Made by a program: the position numbers and the translations under genes
NCBI RefSeq assembly: GCF_040566555.1
Contig: NZ_JBEWYP010000010.1
Span: forward strand, 62,001-126,000
Direction of reading: 5' to 3'
Length of the DNA stretch: 64,000 nt
Source of the DNA: Sediminicola sp040566555
GTDB taxonomy: Bacteria > Bacteroidota > Bacteroidia > Flavobacteriales > Flavobacteriaceae
In this document: one piece after another, positions 52,993 through 62,195 of the stretch
How positions within the stretch are numbered: position 1 is the stretch's first letter
How the letters are laid out: every line of letters starts with the position of its first letter
The notes under the pieces: model-generated
Seen by the model: the letters and a program-made list of their open reading frames with translations, nothing else
Database searches by the model: none
Told to the model about the DNA's origin: nothing

Positions 52993-53157
52993 ATGAGCAA
53001 GAAAAAAGCGTTCGCCCTACGGTTAAATGAAGATATGCTAAAGGCCATTGAGAAATGGTCCGCAGATGAATTTCGTAGTGTGAACGGACAAATAGAATGG
53101 ATGCTGATGAAAAGCTTAAAAGAGGCAAAAAGAGCCCCAAAAAAAGACAGGGATTGA
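52993..53157 (+). CDS. Arc-like ribbon-helix-helix DNA-binding protein
   Basis: A 54-residue protein, ATG at 52993, stop TGA at 53155-53157. It reads MSKKKAFALRLNEDML (the DNA-binding strand), then KAIEKWSADEFRSVNGQIEW and a helix MLMKSLKEAKR, the Arc/MetJ-like ribbon-helix-helix fold. It follows the hydrolase gene by two bases and closes the SPFH cluster, so it likely regulates the cluster through the ATATCA repeats upstream (inference). Confidence 0.88.
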   Translation: MSKKKAFALRLNEDMLKAIEKWSADEFRSVNGQIEWMLMKSLKEAKRAPKKDRD

Positions 53158-53229
53158 TCTGATTTGGAATTTTAGGATTTTTTTAACGATTTAAACCCCT
53201 ATTTTTAGGCTCCAAACAATTGCAGCTAC

Positions 53230-55428
53230 ATGTTCAGAATATTTTTATTCCTTGCCATAGTACTTTTCACCACCAGTACCTACAGTCAAAATGAAAAAAA
53301 ATCCTTTATCGTAAAGTACACCACGGATAAAATTATAATAGACGGTGTTTTGGACTACCCAGCTTGGGACAATGCCGAATCCATTGGGGAAATGCAACAA
53401 TATTTTCCTTCCGACTCAATCCCCGCAATACAGCAGACTGAAATAAAAATGCTATACGACGATACCAACTTGTACGTAAGCATTAAAGCATATACAGAAG
53501 GGAACGACTTTATCATCCCTTCTCTTAAGCGCGATTTTAGGGCTGGCGGCAATGACAACATAAGTTTGATGTTCGACACATTTAACGATGGTACCAATGC
53601 ATTTTTATTTGGCACCAACCCATTGGGAGTACAAAGGGAAGCCCTTATATCAGGTGGAGGATCGGATACCAGTGGCTTCAACACTTCTTGGGACATCAAG
53701 TGGAAAGGGGAATCTAAAATCTATGATGGGTATTATATTGCGGAAATGGCCATCCCACTTACTTCCTTTAAATTTAAGGAAGGTGAAACAAAATGGCGTT
53801 TCAATAGCTATCGTTTCGACATGCAAACCAATGAGACAAGCACATTTGCCAAAATCCCCCAAAACCAACTGATATTTAGCTTGGCTTTTATGGAGGATAT
53901 GATCTTTGAAAAGCCTTTGGGAAGATCAAAAACGCCTATAGCCCTAATTCCCTATATCAACACTATCGCCCAAAAGAATTATGAGACTGATGAAAGTCTG
54001 TCTAATTTCAAAGTTGGAGGAGATGCAAAATTGGCCATTGGAAATGGTATGAACTTGGATATCACCCTCAACCCCGATTTTTCCAATGTTGAAGTGGATG
54101 ATGTAGTCACCAACCTTACGCGGTTTGAAATAAACCTTCCAGAAAAAAGACAATTTTTTATAGATAACAGTGACCTATTTGGAGGTTTCGGTGGTCGAAG
54201 AGATGCTAACCCTTTCTTTTCACGTCGTATTGGTATTGCCAAGGACACTGCAGGAAACTCCATACAGAACAATATTATAGGAGGAGTTAGGCTGAGTGGA
54301 AAACTAAGTAATGATTGGCGATTAGGGTTCTTGAACATTCAAACAGAGGAGGATCTCGAAAATGAAATAGCGTCAAACAACAATACCATGTTGGTGCTAC
54401 AAAAGAAGGTGTTCTCCAGATCAAACATAGGCATGTTCTTTTTAAATAGACAAACCTTCGAGGATTATGAATTTCTGGAGGATGACGAGCGTTACAACAG
54501 GGTTTTGGGAATAGACTACAACTTGGCCTCTTCGGACAATACCTGGACCGGAAAATTTTATTCCCATAAATCCTTTGAACCTGGTGGAGGCGGTAAGGAT
54601 CTTTCTTCGGGTCTCAATCTAAATTATAGGAGCCGCTATTTCAATGTGATCTTGGATGGAATTTACATTGGTGACGATTTTAGGTCCGATCTAGGATTTA
54701 TCAGACGAACTAATATAATAAAGGGCGTTACCGGAGTAGAACGTATTATTTGGCCCAAAACAGGGAAGATCAACAACCATGCCTTCAATTTCTTCCCTAT
54801 ATTTACTTGGAACCCCGAACTTGACTATAAAAATACGGACTATGAGATTAGGAGCTCATGGGGGGCAGAGTTCAAAAACCAGACCAGATTAGAAGCCCGT
54901 ATGGTGAACAACTATACGTTTTTGTTTGATGGGTTCGACCCATCAAATTCTGAAGGAGGCATACCTTTACCTTCCGATCAGGGGTACTACTATACCAATT
55001 TTGAAATGGAGTTTCGATCGGACAGGAGGAAGGTCTTTTCCTATTCCCTGGAACCTTCCTATGGAGGATTTTTCAACGGCAATAGGTTCTCATTCCGAAG
55101 TGATTTGAACCTTAGATTTCAGCCTAAGGTCTTCTTGTCCCTACTAGTGGATTACAACAATATTTCATTGCCCACCCCCTACTCCAGTGCAGACATATGG
55201 TTGATAAGTCCAAAGGTGGAAATTACCTTTAGTAAATCGATATTTTGGTCGACCTTAATTCAATACAGTAACCAAAATGATAACTTAGGGTTAAATTCAA
55301 GATTACAGTGGCGTTTTGCTCCACTCTCAGATCTTTTCATTGTGTATAACGATAATTATTTTGTGAATAATTTTGAGCCAAAGAATAGATCCATCAATCT
55401 TAAATTGACCTATTGGCTAAATATTTAA
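53230..55428 (+). CDS. DUF5916 outer-membrane protein
   Basis: The 732-residue protein has a signal peptide (about 1-19) and an N-terminal carbohydrate-binding-like (CBM9) domain: IDGVLDYPAWDNAESI, then LYVSIKAYTEGND, FNDGTNAFLFGTNPLGVQRE. The rest (about 230-732) alternates short strands rich in aromatics and ends YWLNI, a DUF5916 outer-membrane barrel. Possibly a glycan-binding or transport protein. HAD phosphatase follows by one base. Confidence 0.85.
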   Translation: MFRIFLFLAIVLFTTSTYSQNEKKSFIVKYTTDKIIIDGVLDYPAWDNAESIGEMQQYFPSDSIPAIQQTEIKMLYDDTNLYVSIKAYTEGNDFIIPSLKRDFRAGGNDNISLMFDTFNDGTNAFLFGTNPLGVQREALISGGGSDTSGFNTSWDIKWKGESKIYDGYYIAEMAIPLTSFKFKEGETKWRFNSYRFDMQTNETSTFAKIPQNQLIFSLAFMEDMIFEKPLGRSKTPIALIPYINTIAQKNYETDESLSNFKVGGDAKLAIGNGMNLDITLNPDFSNVEVDDVVTNLTRFEINLPEKRQFFIDNSDLFGGFGGRRDANPFFSRRIGIAKDTAGNSIQNNIIGGVRLSGKLSNDWRLGFLNIQTEEDLENEIASNNNTMLVLQKKVFSRSNIGMFFLNRQTFEDYEFLEDDERYNRVLGIDYNLASSDNTWTGKFYSHKSFEPGGGGKDLSSGLNLNYRSRYFNVILDGIYIGDDFRSDLGFIRRTNIIKGVTGVERIIWPKTGKINNHAFNFFPIFTWNPELDYKNTDYEIRSSWGAEFKNQTRLEARMVNNYTFLFDGFDPSNSEGGIPLPSDQGYYYTNFEMEFRSDRRKVFSYSLEPSYGGFFNGNRFSFRSDLNLRFQPKVFLSLLVDYNNISLPTPYSSADIWLISPKVEITFSKSIFWSTLIQYSNQNDNLGLNSRLQWRFAPLSDLFIVYNDNYFVNNFEPKNRSINLKLTYWLNI

Positions 55429-55429
55429 A

Positions 55430-56233
55430 ATGAAGTTTAAAGTTTTATGTTCAGATTTGGATGGCACTTTGCTATCGAGCAAAAATAACGTTTCAGATTT
55501 TACCATAACTGAAATACAGCGGATTAAAAAGGCGATTAGGGTTATTTTGGTCTCCGCTAGAATGCCTAGATCCATGACCTATCTCCAACGTAACTTGGGG
55601 ATTGAGGACCAACCTATGATATGTTACAATGGCGCCTTGATCCTGGAGGGCAAAAAAGAACTCTCCTCGACGGTCATGACTATTGACCATCTTGATGAAG
55701 TCTACGATTTGTCGGAATCCCTCGGGATAAAATTAGGTCTGTACCACAAGGACGAATGGTATGTGGAGGACAATACGGAACGTGTTAGAAAAGAGATACA
55801 CCACACACAGTCTACACCGATCTTTAGAGATACACTGGAATCTATCAAAGACTGGAAAAATCGCCAAATTGGGGCCCACAAAATCATGTTAATGGGTACT
55901 GAAGTAGCCACGGATACAGCATTTTCACAGCTCGAAAAACAATTGGGCCGACAACTTCATATATACAGGTCAAATGAAACCCTGATTGAATTGTCCCCAA
56001 AGTCCATTTCCAAGCTATCGGCCATACAAATGTTGCTGAAAGAAGGGGAAACCCTCGATGATGTAATTGCCTTTGGGGATAATTACAATGACATGGAAAT
56101 GATACAACATGTTGGTCATGGGGTGGCAGTTGCGAACGCAAGGGAGGAGCTAAAACTGATCGCCAATAGCGTTACCCTAAAAAATACCGAGGACGGGGTT
56201 GCCCATTTCATTAAGCAGCATATAATAATTTAA
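55430..56233 (+). CDS. Cof-type HAD hydrolase
   Basis: The 267-residue protein has the HAD motifs: I VLCSDLDGTLLSSKN (nucleophile Asp10), II VSARMPRSM, III lysine in ISKLSAIQMLL, IV AFGDNYNDMEMI, and a Cof-type C2 cap domain (about 85-190). It dephosphorylates sugar phosphates or similar. It starts one base after the DUF5916 stop, so the two may be co-transcribed. Confidence 0.9.
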   Translation: MKFKVLCSDLDGTLLSSKNNVSDFTITEIQRIKKAIRVILVSARMPRSMTYLQRNLGIEDQPMICYNGALILEGKKELSSTVMTIDHLDEVYDLSESLGIKLGLYHKDEWYVEDNTERVRKEIHHTQSTPIFRDTLESIKDWKNRQIGAHKIMLMGTEVATDTAFSQLEKQLGRQLHIYRSNETLIELSPKSISKLSAIQMLLKEGETLDDVIAFGDNYNDMEMIQHVGHGVAVANAREELKLIANSVTLKNTEDGVAHFIKQHIII

Positions 56234-56265
56234 TTATATTTGGCAGGCATACAATTGCTTTATAC

Positions 56266-57528
56266 ATGAATGATCCCCTAATTTCCAACGATACCGTTGT
56301 TTTTGGTCTTATAGCCCTTTGTTTGGGCTTTATTTTTTACACCTCATCTCGAAGAACAGGATTTTGGAAATCCTTTTACAGCGTTGTTCCGGCAGTTTTA
56401 ATGTGTTACCTCCTACCCGCAATTTTAGCTAGCTTGGGTATTGTTTCCGACGAAAAATCCAATCTCTACTTTATGGCCAGCCGGTATTTGTTACCCGCTG
56501 CTTTGGTATTGATGACCTTGAGTATTGACTTAAAGGCTATTTTGAACTTAGGCTCCAAAGCTTTGATCATGTTTTTAACCGGTTCTGCAGGAATTATCAT
56601 TGGAGGTCCAATAGCCATATTGATCGTTTCTATCTTTTCGCCCGAAACAGTGGGAGGAAATGATTTTGATGCTATTTGGAGAGGGTTGTCTACTATTGCC
56701 GGAAGTTGGATAGGTGGCGGTGCCAATCAGGCGGCCATGCTGGAGATTTTTCAATATAATCCTGAAAAATACGGTGGAATGGTCCTTATCGATATTGTAG
56801 TTGCCAATGTTTGGATGGCTATTATTCTTTTAGGAGTGGGAAGAACAAAAAAAATAGACAAATGGCTGAAAGCCGATACTTCTGCAATAGAATCCCTAAA
56901 AATTAAAGTAGCACATTATACTGATAAAATTACCCGGGTACCTACTCTAAACGATTATATGGTTATTCTGTGCTTTGCGTTTACCGCTGTTGGTATCGCA
57001 CATTTTTTTGGAGATTACCTCAGTGAGATTTTAACCAACTCCTTTGCAACGGTAAGGGATACCAAAAGCTTTTTGTCCTTTCTGGGCTCCAATTTCTTTT
57101 GGATGGTGGTCATAGCTACTATTTTGGGCATTCTCTTATCTTTTACAAAAGCTAAGGAATATGAAGGTGCCGGGGCCAGTAAAATTGGAAGTGTGTTTAT
57201 ATACATTTTGGTAGCCACCATTGGAATGAAGATGGACTTAGGGATGGTACTAGAAAATCCAGGTTTGATAGCTATTGGCTTTATATGGATTGGAATTCAT
57301 GCTGGACTCCTAATTCTAGTGGCGAAAATCATAAAGGCACCCTTTTTCTTTTTGGCCGTTGGAAGTCAAGCGAATGTGGGAGGCGCAGCCTCAGCTCCAG
57401 TGGTTGCGGCAGAATTCCACCCATCATTGACCTCGGTAGGAGTTCTTTTGGCTGTCTTTGGATACGTGGTTGGTACCGGTGGTGCTTTATTATGCGCATA
57501 CCTCATGGAAATTGCCTCAAAAATTTAA
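56266..57528 (+). CDS. DUF819 family membrane protein
   Basis: The 420-residue protein has about eleven hydrophobic segments. The glycine-rich GGGANQAAMLEIF (about 160-172) and VGSQANVGGAASAPVVAAEF (about 366-385) are the two conserved half-repeats of the DUF819/YjcL family, related to permeases. TATATTTG (56235-56242), starting two bases after the HAD stop, may be its -7 element. Substrate unknown. Confidence 0.87.
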   Translation: MNDPLISNDTVVFGLIALCLGFIFYTSSRRTGFWKSFYSVVPAVLMCYLLPAILASLGIVSDEKSNLYFMASRYLLPAALVLMTLSIDLKAILNLGSKALIMFLTGSAGIIIGGPIAILIVSIFSPETVGGNDFDAIWRGLSTIAGSWIGGGANQAAMLEIFQYNPEKYGGMVLIDIVVANVWMAIILLGVGRTKKIDKWLKADTSAIESLKIKVAHYTDKITRVPTLNDYMVILCFAFTAVGIAHFFGDYLSEILTNSFATVRDTKSFLSFLGSNFFWMVVIATILGILLSFTKAKEYEGAGASKIGSVFIYILVATIGMKMDLGMVLENPGLIAIGFIWIGIHAGLLILVAKIIKAPFFFLAVGSQANVGGAASAPVVAAEFHPSLTSVGVLLAVFGYVVGTGGALLCAYLMEIASKI

Positions 57529-57572
57529 TTTTTCATAAACTTTCATCATATTTGCGGCACTAAACAAACAAC

Positions 57573-58280
57573 ATGAAGAACATTTTATTTTTGGCCCTAA
57601 TCGGCTTTTTTATGATATCCTGCGGTGGTGATACCGAGCAGACCATGACCGTTTCCGGAAATGTAAAAGGCCTTAAAAAAGGAACCCTATACTTACAAAA
57701 GATACAGGATTCCACCTTAATTTCCATCGACTCCCTGAACGTTGAAGGCAATGGTAATTTTGAATTTAAAACTGAATTGGAGAGTCCAGAAGTTTTTTAC
57801 CTATACCTAAGGAAAGAGGATAACAATGATATCAATGACCGAATCACCTTTTTTGGTGAACCGGGAAATATCAGTATCAATACTTCATGGGACACCTTTG
57901 ATACCAAAGCAAAAATTGAAGGTTCCGAAACCCAGAAAAAATTGGAGGAATACAAAGGGGTGATGACAAAATTCAACACACGGAATTTGGAATACCTCAA
58001 ATTTACATTTGATCCTCAAATCAGAAAGGATTCCATGGCATTGGATTCTGTAAAAAAATTGAGTGATAAAAATATATTGAGGGGGTACCTATATGCGCTT
58101 AACTTCGCACTGAACAACAGAAATTCCTATATCTCTCCTTATATCGCTTTAACCGAAGTTGCAGACGCCAATATTATTTACTTGGATTCTATCAATAACT
58201 CCCTTAGCCCGGAAGTTGCAAATTCCAAATATGGCAAAGATTTAAAGAAGTATCTGGATGAAATAAGAAAAAATGAGTAA
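57573..58280 (+). CDS. DUF4369 lipoprotein
   Basis: The 235-residue protein has a lipoprotein signal (lipobox FMISC, Cys16) and the DUF4369 domain (about 24-125): VSGNVKGLKKGTLYLQKIQD, ESPEVFYLYL, and FFGEPGNISINTSWDTF. In Bacteroidota such domains often lead thioredoxin-like proteins; here no CxxC follows and the C-terminal 110 residues are helical. Role unknown. Followed by a bidirectional terminator. Confidence 0.83.
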   Translation: MKNILFLALIGFFMISCGGDTEQTMTVSGNVKGLKKGTLYLQKIQDSTLISIDSLNVEGNGNFEFKTELESPEVFYLYLRKEDNNDINDRITFFGEPGNISINTSWDTFDTKAKIEGSETQKKLEEYKGVMTKFNTRNLEYLKFTFDPQIRKDSMALDSVKKLSDKNILRGYLYALNFALNNRNSYISPYIALTEVADANIIYLDSINNSLSPEVANSKYGKDLKKYLDEIRKNE

Positions 58281-58282
58281 CA

Positions 58283-58316
58283 AAAAAAACATCCACCAAA
58301 TGGTGGATGTTTTTTT
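58283..58316. terminator. bidirectional terminator
   Basis: AAAAAAACATCCACC (58283-58297), loop AAAT, GGTGGATGTTTTTTT (58302-58316): perfect 15-bp stem between convergent genes. Confidence 0.92.
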
Positions 58317-58338
58317 ATATGCATTAGCTAATCTTGGA

Positions 58339-58608
58339 TTAGCCTAAATTATTCAATTGTTCTACCAAAGTAGTTGCCTTTACTTCCAAGTCGGTCTTTA
58401 CAGACTTTAAATGCTTGGCTCTATCCTCAACATCTTTCTTATTTACTTTTACGATCAATTCATCGAATGTTGAAATCGCATTTTCTATCACAGCAGATCC
58501 TTCTTTTGAATTTCTATTGTTGGTAGATGCTTCCCATAAATAAACTGCCTCGATAATATCTCCTAAAACATAATTGATATCCTTTTTTAAATCTCTTATA
58601 CTTGCCAT
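58339..58608 (-). CDS. small helical protein of unknown function
   Basis: From the ATG at 58608 the product has 89 residues, all helical: SIRDLKKDINYVLGDIIEAV, then SAVIENAISTFDELIVKVNK and LEVKATTLVEQLNNLG. I recognise no domain with certainty. A good promoter lies just upstream (58631-58658). A longer frame from 58641 overlaps that promoter and is rejected. Confidence 0.75.
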   Translation of the reverse strand: MASIRDLKKDINYVLGDIIEAVYLWEASTNNRNSKEGSAVIENAISTFDELIVKVNKKDVEDRAKHLKSVKTDLEVKATTLVEQLNNLG

Positions 58609-58630
58609 TTGTACTACTTTTAATTTTTTA

Positions 58631-58658
58631 CAAAAGTACACTTTTTGGTAGGAATCAA
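58631..58658 (-). promoter_or_regulatory. promoter of the 89-residue protein gene
   Basis: Minus-strand TTG (58656-58658), 17-base spacer, TACTTTTG (58631-58638), 22 bases before the start. Confidence 0.65.
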
Positions 58659-58756
58659 ATATTTTATGGTTCTCTTTTTATTTCCTTTAATTTTTAGTCA
58701 AATATAAGCTGATTAGCTAATATTTTGATGCTTTTCGACCTTACTCACCCTAACTT

Positions 58757-59725
58757 TTAAATAGTCACTTCCAACAATTTGGCTCCTGAGGTTTGTATTC
58801 CAATCTTTTTTGAGGTTGCTGGCATCAAAACCGTTTCCCCTTTTTGTATTTCCGCTGTACCATGTTCATTGGAAATGGAAGCTTTTCCACCAACGCACAT
58901 ATAGATAGTGAAAGAGTCCCTATCAGATACATTTTGATCCAGATCATTTGTCAATTCAAGAAAATTGGTCTTAAAATATGGACAATCCACCATAGTGTTT
59001 ATAGTATCCTTTACCTTGGGATAGGCCACCTTAAAATCGTCCTTCATTTCATAATCAATAGCGTCCAATGCCATTTCTGTATGAAGTTCCCTCAAATTTC
59101 CATCTTTGTCCTTTCTATTGAAATCGAAAACCCTGTAGGTTACATCTGAGGTTTGTTGAATCTCTGCCAAAAGAACTCCCGCACCTATGGCATGTATCTT
59201 TCCTGTATTGATGAAGAAGGTATCGCCTTCCTGAACAGTTTCATAATTCATCAAATCCAATAAAGTGTCATTGTCCAAGCTTTTGGAGTATTCCTCCTTG
59301 GTGACTTCTTTATTGAACCCTACTATTAAATTGGCGTCTTGATCTGCGTCCATAATGTACCACATCTCAGTTTTACCGAAAGAATCATGTCGTTTTTTTG
59401 CCAGTTCATCATTGGGGTGCAATTGTATGGAAAGGTCCTGTTTGGCATCAATAAACTTGATAAGAATAGGAAATTCCTTCCCGAAACGCTCAGTCACACT
59501 TTTTCCCAAAATCCCTTCTGGGTCAGAATTTATAAGTTCTTGAAGCGAAGTACCCGCAAGGTTTCCATTGGAAACCACAGATACATCACCTTTGACCGTG
59601 GAAAGTTCCCAGCTTTCGCCAGTGATATCGCTCTCTATGGATTTTCCTAAGACATCTTTCAACTTGGTCCCTCCCCACAAACGTTCCTTGAGGATTGGGT
59701 GAAATTTTAATGGATATATGCTCAT
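58757..59725 (-). CDS. manA: mannose-6-phosphate isomerase, class I
   Basis: The 322-residue protein has the type I PMI pattern: LKERLWGGTKLKDVLG, the zinc site SIQLHPNDELAKK with EMWYIMDA, and the histidine in GKIHAIGAGVLLAEIQQ, which also carries the family's glutamate. It interconverts mannose-6-phosphate and fructose-6-phosphate. Last gene of a four-gene operon; it overlaps the peroxiredoxin gene by 4 bases. Confidence 0.92.
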   Translation of the reverse strand: MSIYPLKFHPILKERLWGGTKLKDVLGKSIESDITGESWELSTVKGDVSVVSNGNLAGTSLQELINSDPEGILGKSVTERFGKEFPILIKFIDAKQDLSIQLHPNDELAKKRHDSFGKTEMWYIMDADQDANLIVGFNKEVTKEEYSKSLDNDTLLDLMNYETVQEGDTFFINTGKIHAIGAGVLLAEIQQTSDVTYRVFDFNRKDKDGNLRELHTEMALDAIDYEMKDDFKVAYPKVKDTINTMVDCPYFKTNFLELTNDLDQNVSDRDSFTIYMCVGGKASISNEHGTAEIQKGETVLMPATSKKIGIQTSGAKLLEVTI

Positions 59726-60183
59726 TTTGCTACCGCTGATTTTAAGGCCTCCAATGCTTTCTCCATATGTTTCGAAGCACTGATACTATTAAAGACCATG
59801 ATTACTTTTCCTTTTTTGTCGATGACATAGGTTTCCCTACCTGGCAACAAATTAAAGAGATTATTATCCACTTTAAAGCTTTTCCTTACCTTTTTCTTCT
59901 CGTCCGACAACAAAATAAACGGCAAGCCATATTTTGAAGCGAATTTTTGGTGCGATTTCTCAGAATCTGAACTGATACCTATCACTTCTGCCCCTAAATC
60001 CTTAAATTCCTCATAACTGTCCCTAAAGGAACAAGCTTCCTTGGTACACCCGGGTGTATCATCCTTTGGATAAAAGAAAATGACCATGGCCTTGCTTCCA
60101 ATAATACTGTTGCTGGAAAACTGATTTCCATGTTGATCCTTCAAAGAAAATTCCGGTATCCTATCCCCTATTTGTAGAGCCAT
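59722..60183 (-). CDS. bcp: thioredoxin-dependent peroxiredoxin (BCP type)
   Basis: The 153-residue protein has the BCP pattern with the peroxidatic Cys46 in DDTPGCTKEACSFRDS and Cys51 five residues on, the atypical two-cysteine form. It reduces hydroperoxides. Starts 3 bases after the pterin synthase gene and runs 4 bases into manA. Confidence 0.92.
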   Translation of the reverse strand: MALQIGDRIPEFSLKDQHGNQFSSNSIIGSKAMVIFFYPKDDTPGCTKEACSFRDSYEEFKDLGAEVIGISSDSEKSHQKFASKYGLPFILLSDEKKKVRKSFKVDNNLFNLLPGRETYVIDKKGKVIMVFNSISASKHMEKALEALKSAVAK

Positions 60184-60186
60184 GGT

Positions 60187-60594
60187 CTAGCCGGAAAAGG
60201 TTACAAAATTCCTTGGGGTCTCATAAAGAACCACCTCCAATTCATTGGCGGCGTCTATGTGCGGCCTGAGTTTTTGCCAAATGACCACAGCAATATTCTC
60301 AGCAGTTGGATTCAATTCCTTAAACTCCGGTACCTCAACATTCAGGTTTTTGTGGTCAAAAGAATCCTCTACTTCAGCCCTTATAAGATCCTTTAAAATC
60401 TTAACATCTATGACAAATCCAGTTTCTGGATCTATTTCTCCGGTAACACTTACAATCAACTCATAATTATGCCCGTGGAAATTGGGATTGTTACATTTCC
60501 CAAAAATCGCATCATTCTTTTCAAAGCTCCAATCCTTTCTGTACAAACGATGTGCTGCATTAAAGTGTGCCTTTCTACTTACCTTGACTTTCAT
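60187..60594 (-). CDS. 6-pyruvoyl/6-carboxytetrahydropterin synthase family protein
   Basis: The 135-residue protein has zinc ligands His15, His40 and His42 and the motif CNNPNFHGHNYE with Cys34. The spacing Cys-x5-HGH is that of the PTPS-II (pyruvoyl type) rather than the Cys-x3-HGH of QueD, so its product may differ from queuosine precursor synthesis. A catalytic acid follows near the C-terminus (VVLYETPRN). Two bases after idi in a tight operon. Called queD by default pipelines. Confidence 0.85.
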   Translation of the reverse strand: MKVKVSRKAHFNAAHRLYRKDWSFEKNDAIFGKCNNPNFHGHNYELIVSVTGEIDPETGFVIDVKILKDLIRAEVEDSFDHKNLNVEVPEFKELNPTAENIAVVIWQKLRPHIDAANELEVVLYETPRNFVTFSG

Positions 60595-60596
60595 GG

Positions 60597-61124
60597 CTAC
60601 TGAGGGGTTTGGATTAAATGATTGTAAAATCGCTCAAAAATAATTTTGAACCAAGCCGTATACGTATCCGGGTTTTTTGCAATATCATTTTTTACATCTT
60701 CGGGCTTCATCCATTTCCAATTGGCCACTTCGTCAGGATTAATAGATGGATCTGCTTCATAGTTCCCGATCATCACATGATCAAACTCATGTTCTGTAAG
60801 GCCATTGTCAAACGGGGCTTTGTAAATAAATGAGAATAGTTCAGTCAATTCGGTTGAAAACCCCATTTCCTCTTGGAGCCTGCGTTTTCCTGCGGAGATA
60901 TTGGTCTCACCCACTCTTTGGTGACTACAACAGGTATTGGTCCAAAGCAATGGAGAGTGATATTTATGGGCGGCCCGCTGTTGGAGCATGGTCTCCCCTT
61001 TTTCATTCATCACAAATACGGAGAATGCCCTATGTAGGAGTGCCTTTTCATGGGCTTCCATTTTGGGCATGGTTCCGATCTGTTCATCGGCTTGGTTAAC
61101 TAATATTACATTTTCTTCTTTCAT
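60597..61124 (-). CDS. idi: isopentenyl-diphosphate delta-isomerase
   Basis: The 175-residue protein has the type I IDI features: HRAFSVFVMNEKGETMLQQR, TNTCCSHQRVGE (62-73) with the catalytic cysteine, and the Nudix-like glutamate run RRLQEEMGF. It interconverts IPP and DMAPP for isoprenoid synthesis. First gene of the operon idi-pterin synthase-bcp-manA. Confidence 0.93.
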   Translation of the reverse strand: MKEENVILVNQADEQIGTMPKMEAHEKALLHRAFSVFVMNEKGETMLQQRAAHKYHSPLLWTNTCCSHQRVGETNISAGKRRLQEEMGFSTELTELFSFIYKAPFDNGLTEHEFDHVMIGNYEADPSINPDEVANWKWMKPEDVKNDIAKNPDTYTAWFKIIFERFYNHLIQTPQ

Positions 61125-61176
61125 ACTGTAAAAATAAGACCTTTACGTAATTTTAAAAGTTAACTGCAACATAAAA

Positions 61177-61205
61177 AAAGCCACTTTTTAACAAAAAGTG
61201 GCTTT
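61177..61205 (-). terminator. terminator of the PorP operon
   Basis: AAAGCCACTTTT (61177-61188) and AAAAGTGGCTTT (61194-61205) with a short loop; on the minus strand followed by TTTTTAT. Ends the transcript of the PorP-like gene. Confidence 0.88.
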
Positions 61206-61228
61206 CATAAATTATAACAAAGCGTTTT

Positions 61229-62191
61229 TTAAAAGAATCTTGGGGATTTTAAATTTTCCACGGCCTTTATAAAGTCGTACCTGATAATCACCTCAAAGGA
61301 TCCATCATTGAACATAGCGCTTCCAAGTGCCGTGGTTTCCCTGTCATAGGCCAAACCAATCAACATATTGTTTTTAAGGTTAAACCCGATCATTCCACTG
61401 ACGGCTGCATCCCATCTATAGGCTGCTCCCAGAATAAATTTATCGTTGTACATGACATTAGCGGAAACATCCACTTGTAATGGCGCTCCCTGAGTCACCT
61501 TAGTCAATAATGCTGGTTTAAATTTCCAAAACGAATCCAATTCAAATACGTAACCTGTGATCAAATAGAAATTCATTTGTTCCTTTGCCGTTGAAAGGGA
61601 AGATTCCTCAAAATGTGAGGTTTCCAAAAACCTGGGAACGGACACACCCAAATAATAATGTTCTGTATGGTAATAGACTCCAGCCCCAATATTAGGGGAT
61701 AATTTGTTCTGTATATCCTGTTGCAGGGTGGGATCTTGCCCATTGGAATAATCTTGATTCAATTGAGAAAAACGAATGTCCAACAAATTGGCACTTGCCT
61801 TTAAACCAAACGACAATCTACCTTCTGTTGACGTATATATGGTATAGGAAAAATCCAGATCAAAATTGGTTTCCGAAGTTGGTCCTATTTCATCGTTGAC
61901 TATAGAAAACCCCAATCCAACGCCCCTATATCCTATTGGGGAATGAATGTTCAAGGACTGCGTGGTTGGCGCTCCTTCCAAACCAACCCATTGCGACCTA
62001 TAAAGGGCTGCAATACTCATATGCCCTCTAGAACCGGCATAACCTGGGTTTACTGTCACTGTATTGTACATATATTGGGTGTACTGCGCATCTTGTTGTG
62101 CAAATACAGTTGAAACACTACTAAAGGCTAACACAAAAAGTATGAAGCTTATCGCGAAAGAGGTAGGTTGATATCGGTGTAAGTTCTTCAT
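61229..62191 (-). CDS. PorP/SprF-family type IX secretion membrane protein
   Basis: The 320-residue protein has a signal peptide (about 1-31) and the PorP/SprF pattern: AQYTQYMYNTVTVNPGYAGS right after the cut site, SIAALYRSQWVGLEGAPTTQ, and a beta barrel to the end with LGAAYRWDAAVSGMIG. Such proteins work with a type IX secretion substrate or its anchoring. It is four bases downstream of the large adhesin-like gene and probably its partner. Confidence 0.92.
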   Translation of the reverse strand: MKNLHRYQPTSFAISFILFVLAFSSVSTVFAQQDAQYTQYMYNTVTVNPGYAGSRGHMSIAALYRSQWVGLEGAPTTQSLNIHSPIGYRGVGLGFSIVNDEIGPTSETNFDLDFSYTIYTSTEGRLSFGLKASANLLDIRFSQLNQDYSNGQDPTLQQDIQNKLSPNIGAGVYYHTEHYYLGVSVPRFLETSHFEESSLSTAKEQMNFYLITGYVFELDSFWKFKPALLTKVTQGAPLQVDVSANVMYNDKFILGAAYRWDAAVSGMIGFNLKNNMLIGLAYDRETTALGSAMFNDGSFEVIIRYDFIKAVENLKSPRFF

Positions 62192-62195
62192 CTGT

